Source of the DNA: Microbacterium sp. EST19A
Lineage (GTDB): Bacteria > Actinomycetota > Actinomycetes > Actinomycetales > Microbacteriaceae
DNA length: 64,000 nt
NCBI RefSeq assembly: GCF_019969685.1
Contig: NZ_JAHXYZ010000005.1
Location: 106,279 to 170,278 of the forward strand
Direction: 5' to 3'
Position 1 is the stretch's first letter. The number at the start of each line of letters is the position of its first letter. A model generated the notes under the pieces. That model was not told the origin of the DNA. It ran no database searches and worked only from the letters and a program-made list of their open reading frames with translations. Of the stretch, positions 27,438-35,595 are shown piece after piece. Made by a program: the position numbers and the translations under genes.

Positions 27438-28592
27438 ATGAAGAGTCTCAGGCACGCCGTTGCACTCCTTGTCCCCGCGCTGCTCGCACTCGGGGCCGCG
27501 CTGTCGTTCCTCGTCTTCGGCGTGGCACGGCGTGTCGTCACCCCGATGCGTCGGCCGATGGACACTCAGATCCTCGCGGTCGACACCGGTGCGCAGACGA
27601 TAGAGCTGGAGCGCACGGTCAACACCGAGCTGCCCGGTCGATACGGGCTCTTCACGACGGGCACCTACGGCTACGTGAAGCTCGGTGCCGTGCTCAGTGC
27701 CGACGCGACCAGTGTGCGGCGCAAGCTGCTGACGAAGATCGAGACGGGCGCGCGTGTGGATCGCGGCGCGGGGTTCAGCGGCTTCTACTACGCCTCCCCG
27801 AGCGAACTGCATCTGCCTTGGCAGAACGTTCTCATCGGATCCCCTGCCGGGCCGTGTCCCGCCTGGTACTTCCCGGCGGCGTCCTCGACCTGGGTGATCC
27901 AGGTCCACGGCCGGGGCGCTACGCGCGTCGAGTGCCTGAGGGCGGTGCCGGTGCTGCACGCGGCCGGCTTCCCGAACCTCGTCGTGTCGTACCGGAACGA
28001 CGGGGAGGCGCCGCGCAGTCGGGCGGGTGCCTATGCGCTCGGCACGTCGGAATGGCGTGATGTCGATGCGGCGATCGCCTATGCGCTCCGTCACGGCGCC
28101 GAGCGCGTCATCCTGATGGGCTGGTCGATGGGCGGCGCAGTGTCGCTGCAGGCTGCGGTCAGCTCCAGCTACCGCGACCGCATCGTCGGGCTCATCCTGG
28201 AGTCTCCGGTGATCGACTGGCGCACCGTGCTGCGGTACCAGGCCCGGATCGCCGGAGTCCGCGCGCCCCTGCCCGAGCTCGCGATGGGCGCGCTCCAGCG
28301 TCCGCTCACCGCGCGCATCAGCGGTGCGGACGACGCCATCTCCTTCGACCGCCTGGACATGGTGGCGCGGGCGTCAGAGCTCTCCGCACCGATGCTCATC
28401 CTGCACAGCGTGGACGACGGGTTCGTGCCGATCGACTCGTCGTCGGCGCTGCAGGAGGCTCGCCCCGATCTCGTGACCATGCCGGAGTTCAGCGTCGCCC
28501 GTCACACGAAGATCTGGAACTACGACCAGGACGGCTGGACGAGGGCGATCACCGACTGGCTCGAGGCGCAGGGGTTCAGCGCTTCTGCCTGA
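27438..28592 (+). CDS. Alpha/beta hydrolase, membrane-anchored
   Basis: 384-residue protein with an N-terminal hydrophobic anchor (VALLVPALLALGAALSFLVF, about 8-27) and a C-terminal alpha/beta hydrolase domain. The nucleophile elbow is GWSMGG, preceded by the oxyanion strand WVIQVHGRGAT, with an Asp in HSVDDGFVP and a late His. The domain probably faces the outside. Substrate unknown. ATG 27438 has an AGGAGG ribosome binding site and a TAGAGT box 9 bases upstream. The 3' end overlaps the convergent sufE by 17 bases. Confidence 0.82.
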   Translation: MKSLRHAVALLVPALLALGAALSFLVFGVARRVVTPMRRPMDTQILAVDTGAQTIELERTVNTELPGRYGLFTTGTYGYVKLGAVLSADATSVRRKLLTKIETGARVDRGAGFSGFYYASPSELHLPWQNVLIGSPAGPCPAWYFPAASSTWVIQVHGRGATRVECLRAVPVLHAAGFPNLVVSYRNDGEAPRSRAGAYALGTSEWRDVDAAIAYALRHGAERVILMGWSMGGAVSLQAAVSSSYRDRIVGLILESPVIDWRTVLRYQARIAGVRAPLPELAMGALQRPLTARISGADDAISFDRLDMVARASELSAPMLILHSVDDGFVPIDSSSALQEARPDLVTMPEFSVARHTKIWNYDQDGWTRAITDWLEAQGFSASA

Positions 28593-29007
28593 CCTGCTTC
28601 TTCGCCCGCATCAGCATGCCGGTCATGCCGCCGATCCGCAGCGGTGAGACGGCCTTGGTGAGGCCGATCGACTGCGGGTAGTCGTCGGGGATGGCGAGCA
28701 CCTCCTCCGACGTGAGCCCGGTGAGGCCCTGCACGAGGATGCTGGCGAACCCGCGCGTCGTCGGAGCCTCTTCCGGCGCCGTCGCATGCATCGTCACGAT
28801 GTCGTCGTTCACCTCGACGTAGATGTACACCGGCGACTGGCACTCTGCGACGCGCTCGCACATCTCGGGGTGGTTCGCGACCTCTTCGGAGACCGCGGGA
28901 AGCTCGTCGGAGTACTCCAGCAGGAGCAGCAGCCGATCCGCTTCGGGCGTCTCGAGGAAGCCGTCGCGGATGTCGGCGAGGATGTCGGGAAGGTCGCTGG
29001 CGCTCAT
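28576..29007 (-). CDS. sufE: SufE family sulfur acceptor protein
   Basis: 143-residue Fe-S/sulfur-trafficking protein. The reactive cysteine is Cys56 in ERVAECQSPVYI; the family usually has GCQS, so Glu replaces Gly here. Further motifs are TTRGFASILVQGLTGLT and IGLTKAVSPLRIGGM. It lies 19 bases after the sulfurtransferase on the same strand, suggesting that persulfide sulfur from that enzyme or from SufS is handed on by this protein. ATG 29007 was chosen; ATG 29016 is in frame. Confidence 0.88.
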   Translation of the reverse strand: MSASDLPDILADIRDGFLETPEADRLLLLLEYSDELPAVSEEVANHPEMCERVAECQSPVYIYVEVNDDIVTMHATAPEEAPTTRGFASILVQGLTGLTSEEVLAIPDDYPQSIGLTKAVSPLRIGGMTGMLMRAKKQVRQKR

Positions 29008-29026
29008 CCCTGCCATTCTCACACGG

Positions 29027-29920
29027 TCAGAGCGAGCCGGGCTCGGCGCCCGTGACGATCGGGACGCGCACGGCGCTGCCCCACTCGGTCCAGGAGCCGT
29101 CGTAGTTGCGCACGTTCTCGAAGCCGAGCAGGTGCTTGAGCACGAACCAGGTGTGGCTGGAGCGCTCACCGATGCGGCAGTATGCCACGACGTCGTCGCC
29201 GTCCTTCAGCCCGGCACCGTCGCGGTAGATCGCGTCGAGCTCTGCGCGGCTCTTGAAGCCGCCGTCCTCGGCGACGGCCTTCGCCCACGGCACGCTCTGC
29301 GCGGTGGGGATGTGGCCGGCGCGCAGAGTGCCCTCCTCCGGATAGGCGGGAGCGGTCGTGCGCTCACCGCTGTACTCCTCGGGGGAGCGCACGTCGATCA
29401 GCGGGCTGCCGATGTGGTCGAGCACGTCCTCCTTGTACGCCCGGATGATCGAGTCGTCGCGCTCGACGATCGGGTACTCCGTCGCAGGGCGGTTCGTGGC
29501 GTCCCGGGTGACCTCGCGTCCCTCCGAGATCCAGCGGTCGCGTCCGCCGTCGAGCAGGCGCACGTCCTCGTGGTCGAAGAGCGAGAAGACCCAGAGCGCA
29601 TAGGCGGCCCACCAGTTGTTCTTGTCGCCGTAGATGACCACGGTGTCGTCGCGCGAGATGCCCTTGCGGCTGAGGAGTTCGGCGAACCCCGCACCGTCGA
29701 CGTAGTCGCGCACGACCGGGTCGTTGAGCTCGGTGTGCCAGTCGACCTTCACCGCGCCCGGGATGTGGCCGGTCTCGTAGAGCAGCACGTCCTCATCGGA
29801 CTCGACCACGACGAGACCCGGGGTTCCGAGCCGCTCCGCGAGCCATTCGGTGGTCACCAGGCGGCCGGGTTCGGCGTACTCGGCGAACTTGGGGGAGGAG
29901 GAATCGATCTCGATGGCCAT
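29027..29920 (-). CDS. sseA: Thiosulfate/3-mercaptopyruvate sulfurtransferase (two rhodanese domains)
   Basis: 297-residue tandem rhodanese. The N-terminal inactive domain (about 20-140) contains KVDWHTELNDPVVRDYVDG. The C-terminal active domain (about 165-295) has the catalytic loop CRIGERSSHTW with Cys248. It transfers sulfane sulfur from thiosulfate or mercaptopyruvate to a thiol acceptor. In actinobacteria it is normally followed by sufE as here. ATG 29920 has a weak ribosome binding site. The divergent ZapE gene starts 147 bases away. Confidence 0.9.
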   Translation of the reverse strand: MAIEIDSSSPKFAEYAEPGRLVTTEWLAERLGTPGLVVVESDEDVLLYETGHIPGAVKVDWHTELNDPVVRDYVDGAGFAELLSRKGISRDDTVVIYGDKNNWWAAYALWVFSLFDHEDVRLLDGGRDRWISEGREVTRDATNRPATEYPIVERDDSIIRAYKEDVLDHIGSPLIDVRSPEEYSGERTTAPAYPEEGTLRAGHIPTAQSVPWAKAVAEDGGFKSRAELDAIYRDGAGLKDGDDVVAYCRIGERSSHTWFVLKHLLGFENVRNYDGSWTEWGSAVRVPIVTGAEPGSL

Positions 29921-30067
29921 GGGGTTCTCCGAAGCGTTGAGGGGACGAGGGGGCAGGTGTGGACGGCGTAGTGTTGAGGCGTCCCTTTCGACGATAGATC
30001 CCCTTCGGGCGCCCGGCTCCCGATTCGTAAGACTTCGACACAGGCCCGTGCCTGATTCAGGACCGTG

Positions 30068-31105
30068 ATGACCGACACCACCAGCCGCACGGGAATCGTG
30101 CACCTCACCGAGCGTCAGCCCGCTGTCAGCGGACCCGAGATGCTCGCGAGTCTGGTGCCGCCGCCGCAGTTCGACACCGCGACCTTCGAGAGCTACCGCG
30201 CCGATCCTGCCTATCCCTCGCAGGAGGAGGCCAAGGAGACGCTCATCCGCTTCGCGGGCCGCGGCGGTCCGGTGAAGCGCGGCGGGTTCTTCAGCCGGGG
30301 GAAGAAGGAGCCCGAGGTCAAGCCGGGCGTCTACCTCGACGGCGGCTTCGGAGTCGGCAAGACCCACCTTCTCGCGTCGATCTATCACGCGATGCCAGCG
30401 CGACGGAAGTACTTCGGCTCGTTCATCGAGTACACCGCTCTGGTCGGGGCCCTCGGCTACAAGAACACGGTCGACCTGCTCAAGGGCGCCGATCTCCTCT
30501 GCATCGACGAGTTCGAGCTCGACGATCCGGGCGACACCATGGTCATGACCCGTCTGCTGGGAGAGCTCGTCCCCACCGGGACGCGCCTGGCGGCGACGTC
30601 CAACACCCCGCCGAACGCGCTCGGTGAGGGACGCTTCGCCGCTCAGGACTTCCTCCGTGAGATCCACGCGATGTCGGACAGCTTCCAGACGATCCGTATC
30701 GACGGCGTGGACTTCCGCCAGCGCGCCCTCGACGGACACGCCGTCGTGCTCGACGACGACGCGTACGCAGCGGCCAGCGAGACGGCGGGGGCTGCCGGCT
30801 CGGCATCCGACGACGGGTTCGACGATCTCATCCGTCACCTGGCGCAGGTGCACCCGTCGCGGTACATCCGCGTGATCGACGGACTCACTCAGGTGGGGCT
30901 CCGTGGGGTCCGTCAGCTGACCGACCAGTCCGAGGCGCTGCGCTTCGTCGCATTCGTGGATCGCGTGTACGACGCGCAGATCCCGATCATCGCCACGGGC
31001 CTCGGCCTGGACTCGGTGTTCTCCGACGAGATGCTCGCCGGCGGATACCGCAAGAAGTACCTGCGCGCCATCTCACGACTGAACGCCCTCACGCATTCTG
31101 CGTGA
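30068..31105 (+). CDS. zapE: Cell division protein ZapE (AFG1-like ATPase)
   Basis: 345-residue P-loop ATPase of the AFG1/ZapE family. Walker A is GGFGVGKTHL (from residue 92), Walker B is LLCIDEFELDD (Asp147), and sensor-like SNTPP and RYIRVIDGL follow. In proteobacteria ZapE modulates FtsZ; in mitochondria Afg1 helps turn over inner-membrane proteins. The actinobacterial role is less clear. ATG 30068 was preferred to GTG 30065. It is not in an operon: amtB follows after 134 bases that carry their own operator. Confidence 0.88.
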   Translation: MTDTTSRTGIVHLTERQPAVSGPEMLASLVPPPQFDTATFESYRADPAYPSQEEAKETLIRFAGRGGPVKRGGFFSRGKKEPEVKPGVYLDGGFGVGKTHLLASIYHAMPARRKYFGSFIEYTALVGALGYKNTVDLLKGADLLCIDEFELDDPGDTMVMTRLLGELVPTGTRLAATSNTPPNALGEGRFAAQDFLREIHAMSDSFQTIRIDGVDFRQRALDGHAVVLDDDAYAAASETAGAAGSASDDGFDDLIRHLAQVHPSRYIRVIDGLTQVGLRGVRQLTDQSEALRFVAFVDRVYDAQIPIIATGLGLDSVFSDEMLAGGYRKKYLRAISRLNALTHSA

Positions 31106-31150
31106 CCCTGCAGGCCCGTGTAACGCGATGTTCACACCCAGGACCCTCCT

Positions 31151-31188
31151 GTAACAGTCACGAAACAAACCTCACCCATGCGCGAAAC
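31151..31188 (+). promoter_or_regulatory. GlnR-like operator upstream of amtB
   Basis: Four half-sites in the exact GlnR spacing: GTAAC, N6, GAAAC, N6, CACCC, N6, GAAAC. Boxes 1, 2 and 4 match the gTnAC/GaAAC consensus I know from Streptomyces; box 3 is degenerate. It lies 51 bases before the amtB start. A second weaker pair (GTAAC, N6, TTCAC) lies at 31120-31135. Confidence 0.65.
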
Positions 31189-31239
31189 GGCGCGTCGTCA
31201 CACTGAAGCTCTCAATTACTTCGGATGTGAGGTTTTCCT

Positions 31240-32478
31240 ATGGATGCTCCCGGCAACATCTCGTGGGCGATCACCGCGACAGCGTTGGTTCTGCTCATGA
31301 CGCCTGGCGTCGCCTTCTTCTACGGCGGTCTCGTCAAGGCGAAGAGCGTCGTCAGCATGATGATGATGAGCTTCGGCTCGATCGGCCTTGTCGCCGTGCT
31401 GTGGATTCTCTTCGGCTTCTCGATGAGTGCCGTCGACAGCCCGACCGCCTTCGCCGGCAACCCGTTCGCCGACTTCGGCCTCTCGAGCCTCGCCTCGGGT
31501 GAGGGTTCGAACGTCGCCCTGCTCGGCGTCGCCTACGGCGCCACCTTCGCGATCATCACGGTCGCACTGATCTCCGGCGCCATCGCCGACCGCGCGAAGT
31601 TCGGCAGCTGGCTGATCTTCGCCGGTGTCTTCGCCACCGTCGGCTACTTCCCGGTCGCCGCATGGGTCTGGGGCGGCGGTTGGATCATGAACCTCGGCAC
31701 CACCCTCTTCGGTGAAGAGAGCGGCATCGGCGTCATCGACTACGCCGGTGGTACCGCGGTGCACATCAACGCGGGTGCTGCCGCTCTCGCCCTGGCGATC
31801 GTCCTCGGCAAGCGCATCGGCTTCCAGAAGGGCATCCTCAAGCCGCACAACGTGCCGCTGACGCTCCTCGGTGCTGCGCTGCTGTGGTTCGGCTGGTTCG
31901 GCTTCAACGCCGGTGCGGAGTGGCTCGCCGAGGACATGGGCGGCGTCGGACTCATCGGTCTCAACACGCTCGGTGCGACGGCCGCGGCCATCCTCGGCTG
32001 GATCCTGATCGAGAAGATCAAGGACGGCAAGCCCACCTCGGTCGGTGCGGCATCCGGTGCGGTCGCGGGTCTCGTCGCGATCACCCCGGCCTGCGCCAAC
32101 CTGACGCCCGGTTGGGCCCTGCTGCTCGGTGCCGTCGCCGGTGTCGTCTGCGCCCTCGCGGTCGAGCTGAAGTTCCGCCTCGGCTTCGACGACTCGCTCG
32201 ACGTGGTCGGCATCCACCTCGTCGGCGGTGTCATCGGAACCCTGTACCTCGGCTTCTTCGCCACCGACACCGGCCTGTTCGTCGGCGGTGACGCCCGTCA
32301 GCTCGCCGTCCAGGTGATCGCCGCCTTCGGCGTCCTGATCTACTCCTTCGTGGTCGCCTTCATCATCGGCTTCGCGATCGAGAAGACCATCGGCTTCCGT
32401 GTCACGAACGAAGACGAGATCGCCGGTGTCGACTCGGTCGTCCACGGCGAGGAGGGCTACGCGCTCACCGACGCGTGA
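31240..32478 (+). CDS. amtB: Ammonium transporter
   Basis: 412-residue Amt/Rh channel for ammonium with about eleven transmembrane helices. The signature near the N-terminus is TPGVAFFYGGLVKAKS; the pore twin histidines are His175 (GTAVHINAG) and His326 (VGIHLVGG). The C-terminal tail GVDSVVHGEEGY is the conserved PII-contacting segment. ATG 31240 has a GAGG ribosome binding site. No glnK or glnD follows, which is unusual since Amt genes usually travel with a PII gene. An upstream GlnR-like site suggests induction under nitrogen limitation. Confidence 0.95.
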   Translation: MDAPGNISWAITATALVLLMTPGVAFFYGGLVKAKSVVSMMMMSFGSIGLVAVLWILFGFSMSAVDSPTAFAGNPFADFGLSSLASGEGSNVALLGVAYGATFAIITVALISGAIADRAKFGSWLIFAGVFATVGYFPVAAWVWGGGWIMNLGTTLFGEESGIGVIDYAGGTAVHINAGAAALALAIVLGKRIGFQKGILKPHNVPLTLLGAALLWFGWFGFNAGAEWLAEDMGGVGLIGLNTLGATAAAILGWILIEKIKDGKPTSVGAASGAVAGLVAITPACANLTPGWALLLGAVAGVVCALAVELKFRLGFDDSLDVVGIHLVGGVIGTLYLGFFATDTGLFVGGDARQLAVQVIAAFGVLIYSFVVAFIIGFAIEKTIGFRVTNEDEIAGVDSVVHGEEGYALTDA

Positions 32479-32485
32479 CAGCGGT

Positions 32486-32491
32486 TAGGGT
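32486..32491 (+). promoter_or_regulatory. -10 box TAGGGT of the PemK-like gene
   Basis: TANNNT hexamer ending 6 bases before GTG 32498, so the gene has its own leaderless promoter although it starts 20 bases after amtB. Confidence 0.6.
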
Positions 32492-32497
32492 GACCGT

Positions 32498-33085
32498 GTG
32501 AGCAACACCGACGGCATCCTGGCAGCACTCGCGAAGATCCTGCAGAAGGCTCTCGGATCGAACCGGGCGTCTCGGACGAATCGTCCGAGACGCCCGGTTG
32601 CGCGTGTGCGGCCCTCCGGGGCGGCACCGACGGCCTCGAGTGCCCGACAGGAGGACCGGGGGAGCAGCGGCGGCACCGCGACGATCCGCATCGACCCGGA
32701 CAGCATCGACCGCCTGCAGGTCGCCTACGCTCCGGAGCGCGACGGTGCACCGGATGCCGGGGAGATCGTCTGGACCTGGGTGCCGTACGAGGAGAACGAC
32801 GGCCGCGGCAAGGATCGACCGGTGCTCGTCATCGGGCGCGAGTCGGCGGATCGCGTCTACGCGGTGCGCATGACCAGCAAGGCGCACGACGGCGACCGGG
32901 ACTTCCTCACCATCGGATCCGGAGCGTGGGATTCACAGGGACGAGAGTCCTGGGTCGACATCGAGCAGCTCTACAGCGTGCACGAGGACGGCCTCCGGAG
33001 GGAGGCCGCCGTCCTGGACCGCAGGCTCTACGACAGGGTCGTGGGTGCGCTCACACGCCGCTACGGGTGGGCTGCAGCGGGCTGA
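32498..33085 (+). CDS. PemK/MazF-like domain protein
   Basis: 195-residue protein. The C-terminal part (about 90-190) resembles the PemK/MazF fold of mRNA interferases: KDRPVLVIGRESADRVYAVR, then MTSKAHDGDRDFLTIGSG and SWVDIEQLYSVHEDGL. The first 70 residues are basic, Ser/Arg/Pro-rich and probably disordered. No antitoxin-like small gene is adjacent, so calling it a toxin is unsafe. A perfect inverted repeat covers codons 22-34. Its end overlaps the convergent DUF1611 gene by 35 bases. Start GTG 32498 is supported by the leaderless box. Confidence 0.7.
   Translation: MSNTDGILAALAKILQKALGSNRASRTNRPRRPVARVRPSGAAPTASSARQEDRGSSGGTATIRIDPDSIDRLQVAYAPERDGAPDAGEIVWTWVPYEENDGRGKDRPVLVIGRESADRVYAVRMTSKAHDGDRDFLTIGSGAWDSQGRESWVDIEQLYSVHEDGLRREAAVLDRRLYDRVVGALTRRYGWAAAG
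32561..32599. repeat. Perfect 19-bp inverted repeat inside the PemK-like gene
   Basis: Two exact 19-base complementary arms (AACCGGGCGTCTCGGACGA and its complement) separated by a single A at 32580. In RNA this would be a very stable hairpin starting 63 bases after the first base of the gene. It encodes part of the low-complexity basic region. It could be the amtB terminator, a toggle on expression of the gene, or a protein-binding palindrome. Confidence 0.8.
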
Positions 33086-34208
33086 GCGCCGGGAACGCCT
33101 GCAGCACCATCTCGACGAGCTCGGTCAGCGGACGTGTCAGCGGATCCGTGGCCGGAAGGCCCAGGCTCAGTTCGATCTCGTCGATGGCCGTGCCGAGCTG
33201 ATCCGCCGAGAGGTTCTCGTGGTTCACCGTGATCCCGATGACTCGCGTGTCTGCGAAGGCTTCGATCAGGGCGACTTCGCTCTCGACGGTGGGCATGGCC
33301 ACCATCGGGAAGTCGCCGAGCACCTTGCGCCCCGGGGCGTGCTGCACGATGACACCGGCGGGCTGGCTGCCGCGGAGGATGTGCGCCGACGTGATGTAGG
33401 CGGGGTGGCTGAGCGCGCCCTGACCCTCGACGATGATGACGTCGGGATCCTCGCCCTCGAACGCGGCGACGACCTGGTTCTCGACCTCGCCCGAGCAGAA
33501 CTGCGGCACGAGTGCGTCCAGCGCCACGCCGTACTTGCCGCCCTGGATGATCGTGGTCTGTCCGGTGCCGACCATCACGGCGTGGATGCCGTGCTCGTTC
33601 AGCGCGCGCACGAGCAGCGTCGCGGTCGTGCGCTTGCCGATGGCGCCGTCGGTGCCGAGGATGGCGATGCGCGGGCAGGTGACGTCGAAGATCCGGCCCG
33701 AGAAGAGGTGAAGGTCCTTCTTCTCCTTCGGGCGGCGGATGTCGGTGATCGTGACGCCGGCGAGCAGGCTCGCGGCGACGAACTCCGCGTCATCCGTCAG
33801 GAACTCGTGGAGGCCGTTGATGATGTGCATCCCGCGGGCGATGCCGTCGAGCAGCACGGTGCGCTGGTCGGCGGAGAGCAGGCCGTCGGCCGGCGCCACT
33901 CCGCAGATCAGGTAGTCCGGCACGAAGCCCGCGTGGGCGATCGCCGACGTGAGACCGTCGAGGACCGGGATGCCGACGGCCGCACCGTCGAGCAGCATTC
34001 CGGCATCGGCGCCCGCGTGCGTGCTGTCGATGACGCTGAGGATGTCGTACTTCTCGGAATGGCGGACCAATCCGTTGGCCGTCTTGCCGTCCTGCTCGCC
34101 GAACTGGCCTTCGCAGTAGATCACGGCGGTGGTGCCGACGGGCAGCGGGATCGGCTCGGCCCACGCATGCGTGACGGTCGGATCGACGGGCAGGGCTGGG
34201 TGAGACAT
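33051..34208 (-). CDS. DUF1611 family P-loop protein
   Basis: 385-residue protein of the DUF1611 family. The N-terminal domain (about 1-150) is followed by a P-loop NTPase-like domain: ILGTDGAIGKRTTA (about residue 183), IIVEGQGALSHPAY and GDFPMVAMPTVESEVALIE. Some members (DgcN) take part in D-glutamate metabolism beside an enolase-type epimerase; no such partner is here, so function stays open. ATG 34208 has a strong GAGGAG ribosome binding site that can pair with an upstream complementary segment (see leader). Confidence 0.82.
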   Translation of the reverse strand: MSHPALPVDPTVTHAWAEPIPLPVGTTAVIYCEGQFGEQDGKTANGLVRHSEKYDILSVIDSTHAGADAGMLLDGAAVGIPVLDGLTSAIAHAGFVPDYLICGVAPADGLLSADQRTVLLDGIARGMHIINGLHEFLTDDAEFVAASLLAGVTITDIRRPKEKKDLHLFSGRIFDVTCPRIAILGTDGAIGKRTTATLLVRALNEHGIHAVMVGTGQTTIIQGGKYGVALDALVPQFCSGEVENQVVAAFEGEDPDVIIVEGQGALSHPAYITSAHILRGSQPAGVIVQHAPGRKVLGDFPMVAMPTVESEVALIEAFADTRVIGITVNHENLSADQLGTAIDEIELSLGLPATDPLTRPLTELVEMVLQAFPALSPLQPTRSGV

Positions 34209-34316
34209 GGCTCTCCTCGGACTCGCACAGAGGAGGCGACGGAGAACGAAATGGCCGAAACGGCCCGTTGGTCGACAAGAAGTCTTCCCTGACGCCGGCG
34301 AGCTGCCGGCCTCCTC
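34209..34316 (-). promoter_or_regulatory. Structured leader of the DUF1611 gene, possible translational switch
   Basis: Segment CCTCCTC at 34230-34236 can pair either with GAGGAGG at 34310-34316, closing a stem around two inner hairpins (34294-34310 and 34253-34265), or with the ribosome binding site GAGGAG at 34213-34218. These pairings exclude each other, as in translational riboswitches. I do not recognise a known riboswitch family. A TACGGT box at 34317-34322 sits right at the 5' edge; if it is the promoter, the start site may cut into the outer stem. Confidence 0.4.
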
Positions 34317-34364
34317 ACCGTAGCAGGGTGGCCTGGGACCCAGCCGCGAGCGACCGGATCGCCG

Positions 34365-34805
34365 TCACCCGGGGAGATCTTCCCCGCGCAGGGCACCGCT
34401 CAGCCAGCGGGCGTAGAGCTGCCACGGTTCGCCCGCCGCCCGTATCCCGGAGACGTGCGCGCGGAGGTCGTCCGTCAGGGTGAACCACTCTCCGCCTTCC
34501 CGGATCGTGGCGAACTCACGATGCCGGCGCTGCTCGAGGTCTCTGCCGCCGCGCTCGAACGCCAGCAGTTCGTGGTGCAGGATGCGCGTCAGCCGCTGGC
34601 GGGGGCTCCGGCTCGTGCCGATCTTCACTCGGCGGTCGTAGCGCAGGTAGTACACGACATCGACCCGGGGGAGCGGCAGGTCGTCATCGGGCACGTCACC
34701 GAACCGCCATCCGCACGCGTCGCAGATCCACGCTTCGCCGACCCGCGTGCCCGACAGCCCTCCGCAGAGACGGCAGGGCCCGGGGAGCGCGTGGTTCGAC
34801 CGCAT
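34365..34805 (-). CDS. GIY-YIG nuclease family protein with zinc ribbon
   Basis: 146-residue protein. The N-terminal zinc ribbon has CRLCGG and CDACGW (Cys11, 14, 28, 31). It is followed by a GIY-YIG-like nuclease core of the MUG113/T5orf172 type: VVYYLRYDRRVKIGTSRSP, then RRHREFATIREGGEWF with the catalytic Glu. Possible roles are DNA repair or processing; nothing in the neighbourhood specifies. ATG 34805 has no ribosome binding site but TAGCGT exactly 6 bases upstream. Confidence 0.78.
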   Translation of the reverse strand: MRSNHALPGPCRLCGGLSGTRVGEAWICDACGWRFGDVPDDDLPLPRVDVVYYLRYDRRVKIGTSRSPRQRLTRILHHELLAFERGGRDLEQRRHREFATIREGGEWFTLTDDLRAHVSGIRAAGEPWQLYARWLSGALRGEDLPG

Positions 34806-34811
34806 GGACGC

Positions 34812-34817
34812 ACGCTA
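34812..34817 (-). promoter_or_regulatory. -10 box TAGCGT of the GIY-YIG gene
   Basis: TANNNT hexamer ending 6 bases before ATG 34805; leaderless mRNA expected. Confidence 0.6.
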
Positions 34818-34867
34818 CGCGCGGGGTCGGACACGGAGGTCGGGTCGGATCGCGGAGGGTGCGCGCC

Positions 34868-35503
34868 TCACGCCGTCCGGTGGAGGGAACGATGGCGCAG
34901 GTTGCCCACCCATCGGATGACCACCGCGAGCACGAAGAACGCCACCACGAGCACGAGGCACCAGACGACGACCCCGCCGTATCCGCCGGAGACGTTCGGG
35001 TTGAAGAACGGGTAGGGGTAGAAGCCGTCGATCGCTCCCCGCACCACGGAGAAGATCGAGTACGCGGCAGGCCAGATCATCCACCACAGGGCGACCCGGA
35101 AGGGAAGATGCCGACGCGGGGCCCAGATCAGCCAGTCGACGACGCCGGCGACCGGCACGATCATGTGCACGACGACGTTCACCCACGGGATCAGCTCCCC
35201 GAGATCGGTGTCGGCGAGGATCGTGTTGAACACGATGCCGACGAAGGCGATGTAGACGACCGCGCCGCCGCGGATCGCGACATCGGAATCCGAGGGATCC
35301 TTGCGGCCGGAGATCAGTCGCAGTGCGCTCACGATGAACACGATGGAGATCATGATGTTCGACAGGTTCGTGAAGTAGCAGAAGAAGTTGACGATGCTGT
35401 GCCCCTGGGGGACGGTCACGGCGAAGAACTGGACCCCGACCGCCACGAGCGAGAGAGCAGCGAAGAAGAGCCGGAACGCGATGGCGGCAGTGCGCGATTT
35501 CAT
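34868..35503 (-). CDS. Pr6Pr family integral membrane protein
   Basis: 211-residue protein with six predicted transmembrane helices, including FFCYFTNLSNIMISIVFIV, WVNVVVHMIVPVAGVVDWLIW and WWMIWPAAYSIFSVV. The motifs NFFCYFTNLSN, VHMIVP and YPYPFFNP are typical of Pr6Pr (FAR-17a/AIG1-like) membrane proteins, whose function in bacteria is unknown. ATG 35503 was chosen because TACGTT lies exactly 6 bases upstream and the hydrophobic core starts nearby; a longer in-frame start at 35548 is less likely. Confidence 0.8.
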   Translation of the reverse strand: MKSRTAAIAFRLFFAALSLVAVGVQFFAVTVPQGHSIVNFFCYFTNLSNIMISIVFIVSALRLISGRKDPSDSDVAIRGGAVVYIAFVGIVFNTILADTDLGELIPWVNVVVHMIVPVAGVVDWLIWAPRRHLPFRVALWWMIWPAAYSIFSVVRGAIDGFYPYPFFNPNVSGGYGGVVVWCLVLVVAFFVLAVVIRWVGNLRHRSLHRTA

Positions 35504-35509
35504 GGCACA

Positions 35510-35515
35510 AACGTA
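35510..35515 (-). promoter_or_regulatory. -10 box TACGTT of the Pr6Pr gene
   Basis: TANNNT hexamer ending 6 bases before ATG 35503; leaderless mRNA expected. Confidence 0.6.
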
Positions 35516-35595
35516 GCGGGATGGCGGCATCCGCTCCCGGAACCACACGAAACTTGGCAGACTCGGTGCAGGTGTTCTCGGCGGAGGGGTCGCAG

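Noticed and set aside
31106..31150. AmtR-type operator upstream of amtB
   Set aside because: No Corynebacterium-style ATCTATAGAT-like palindrome is visible; the GlnR-like spacing fits better.
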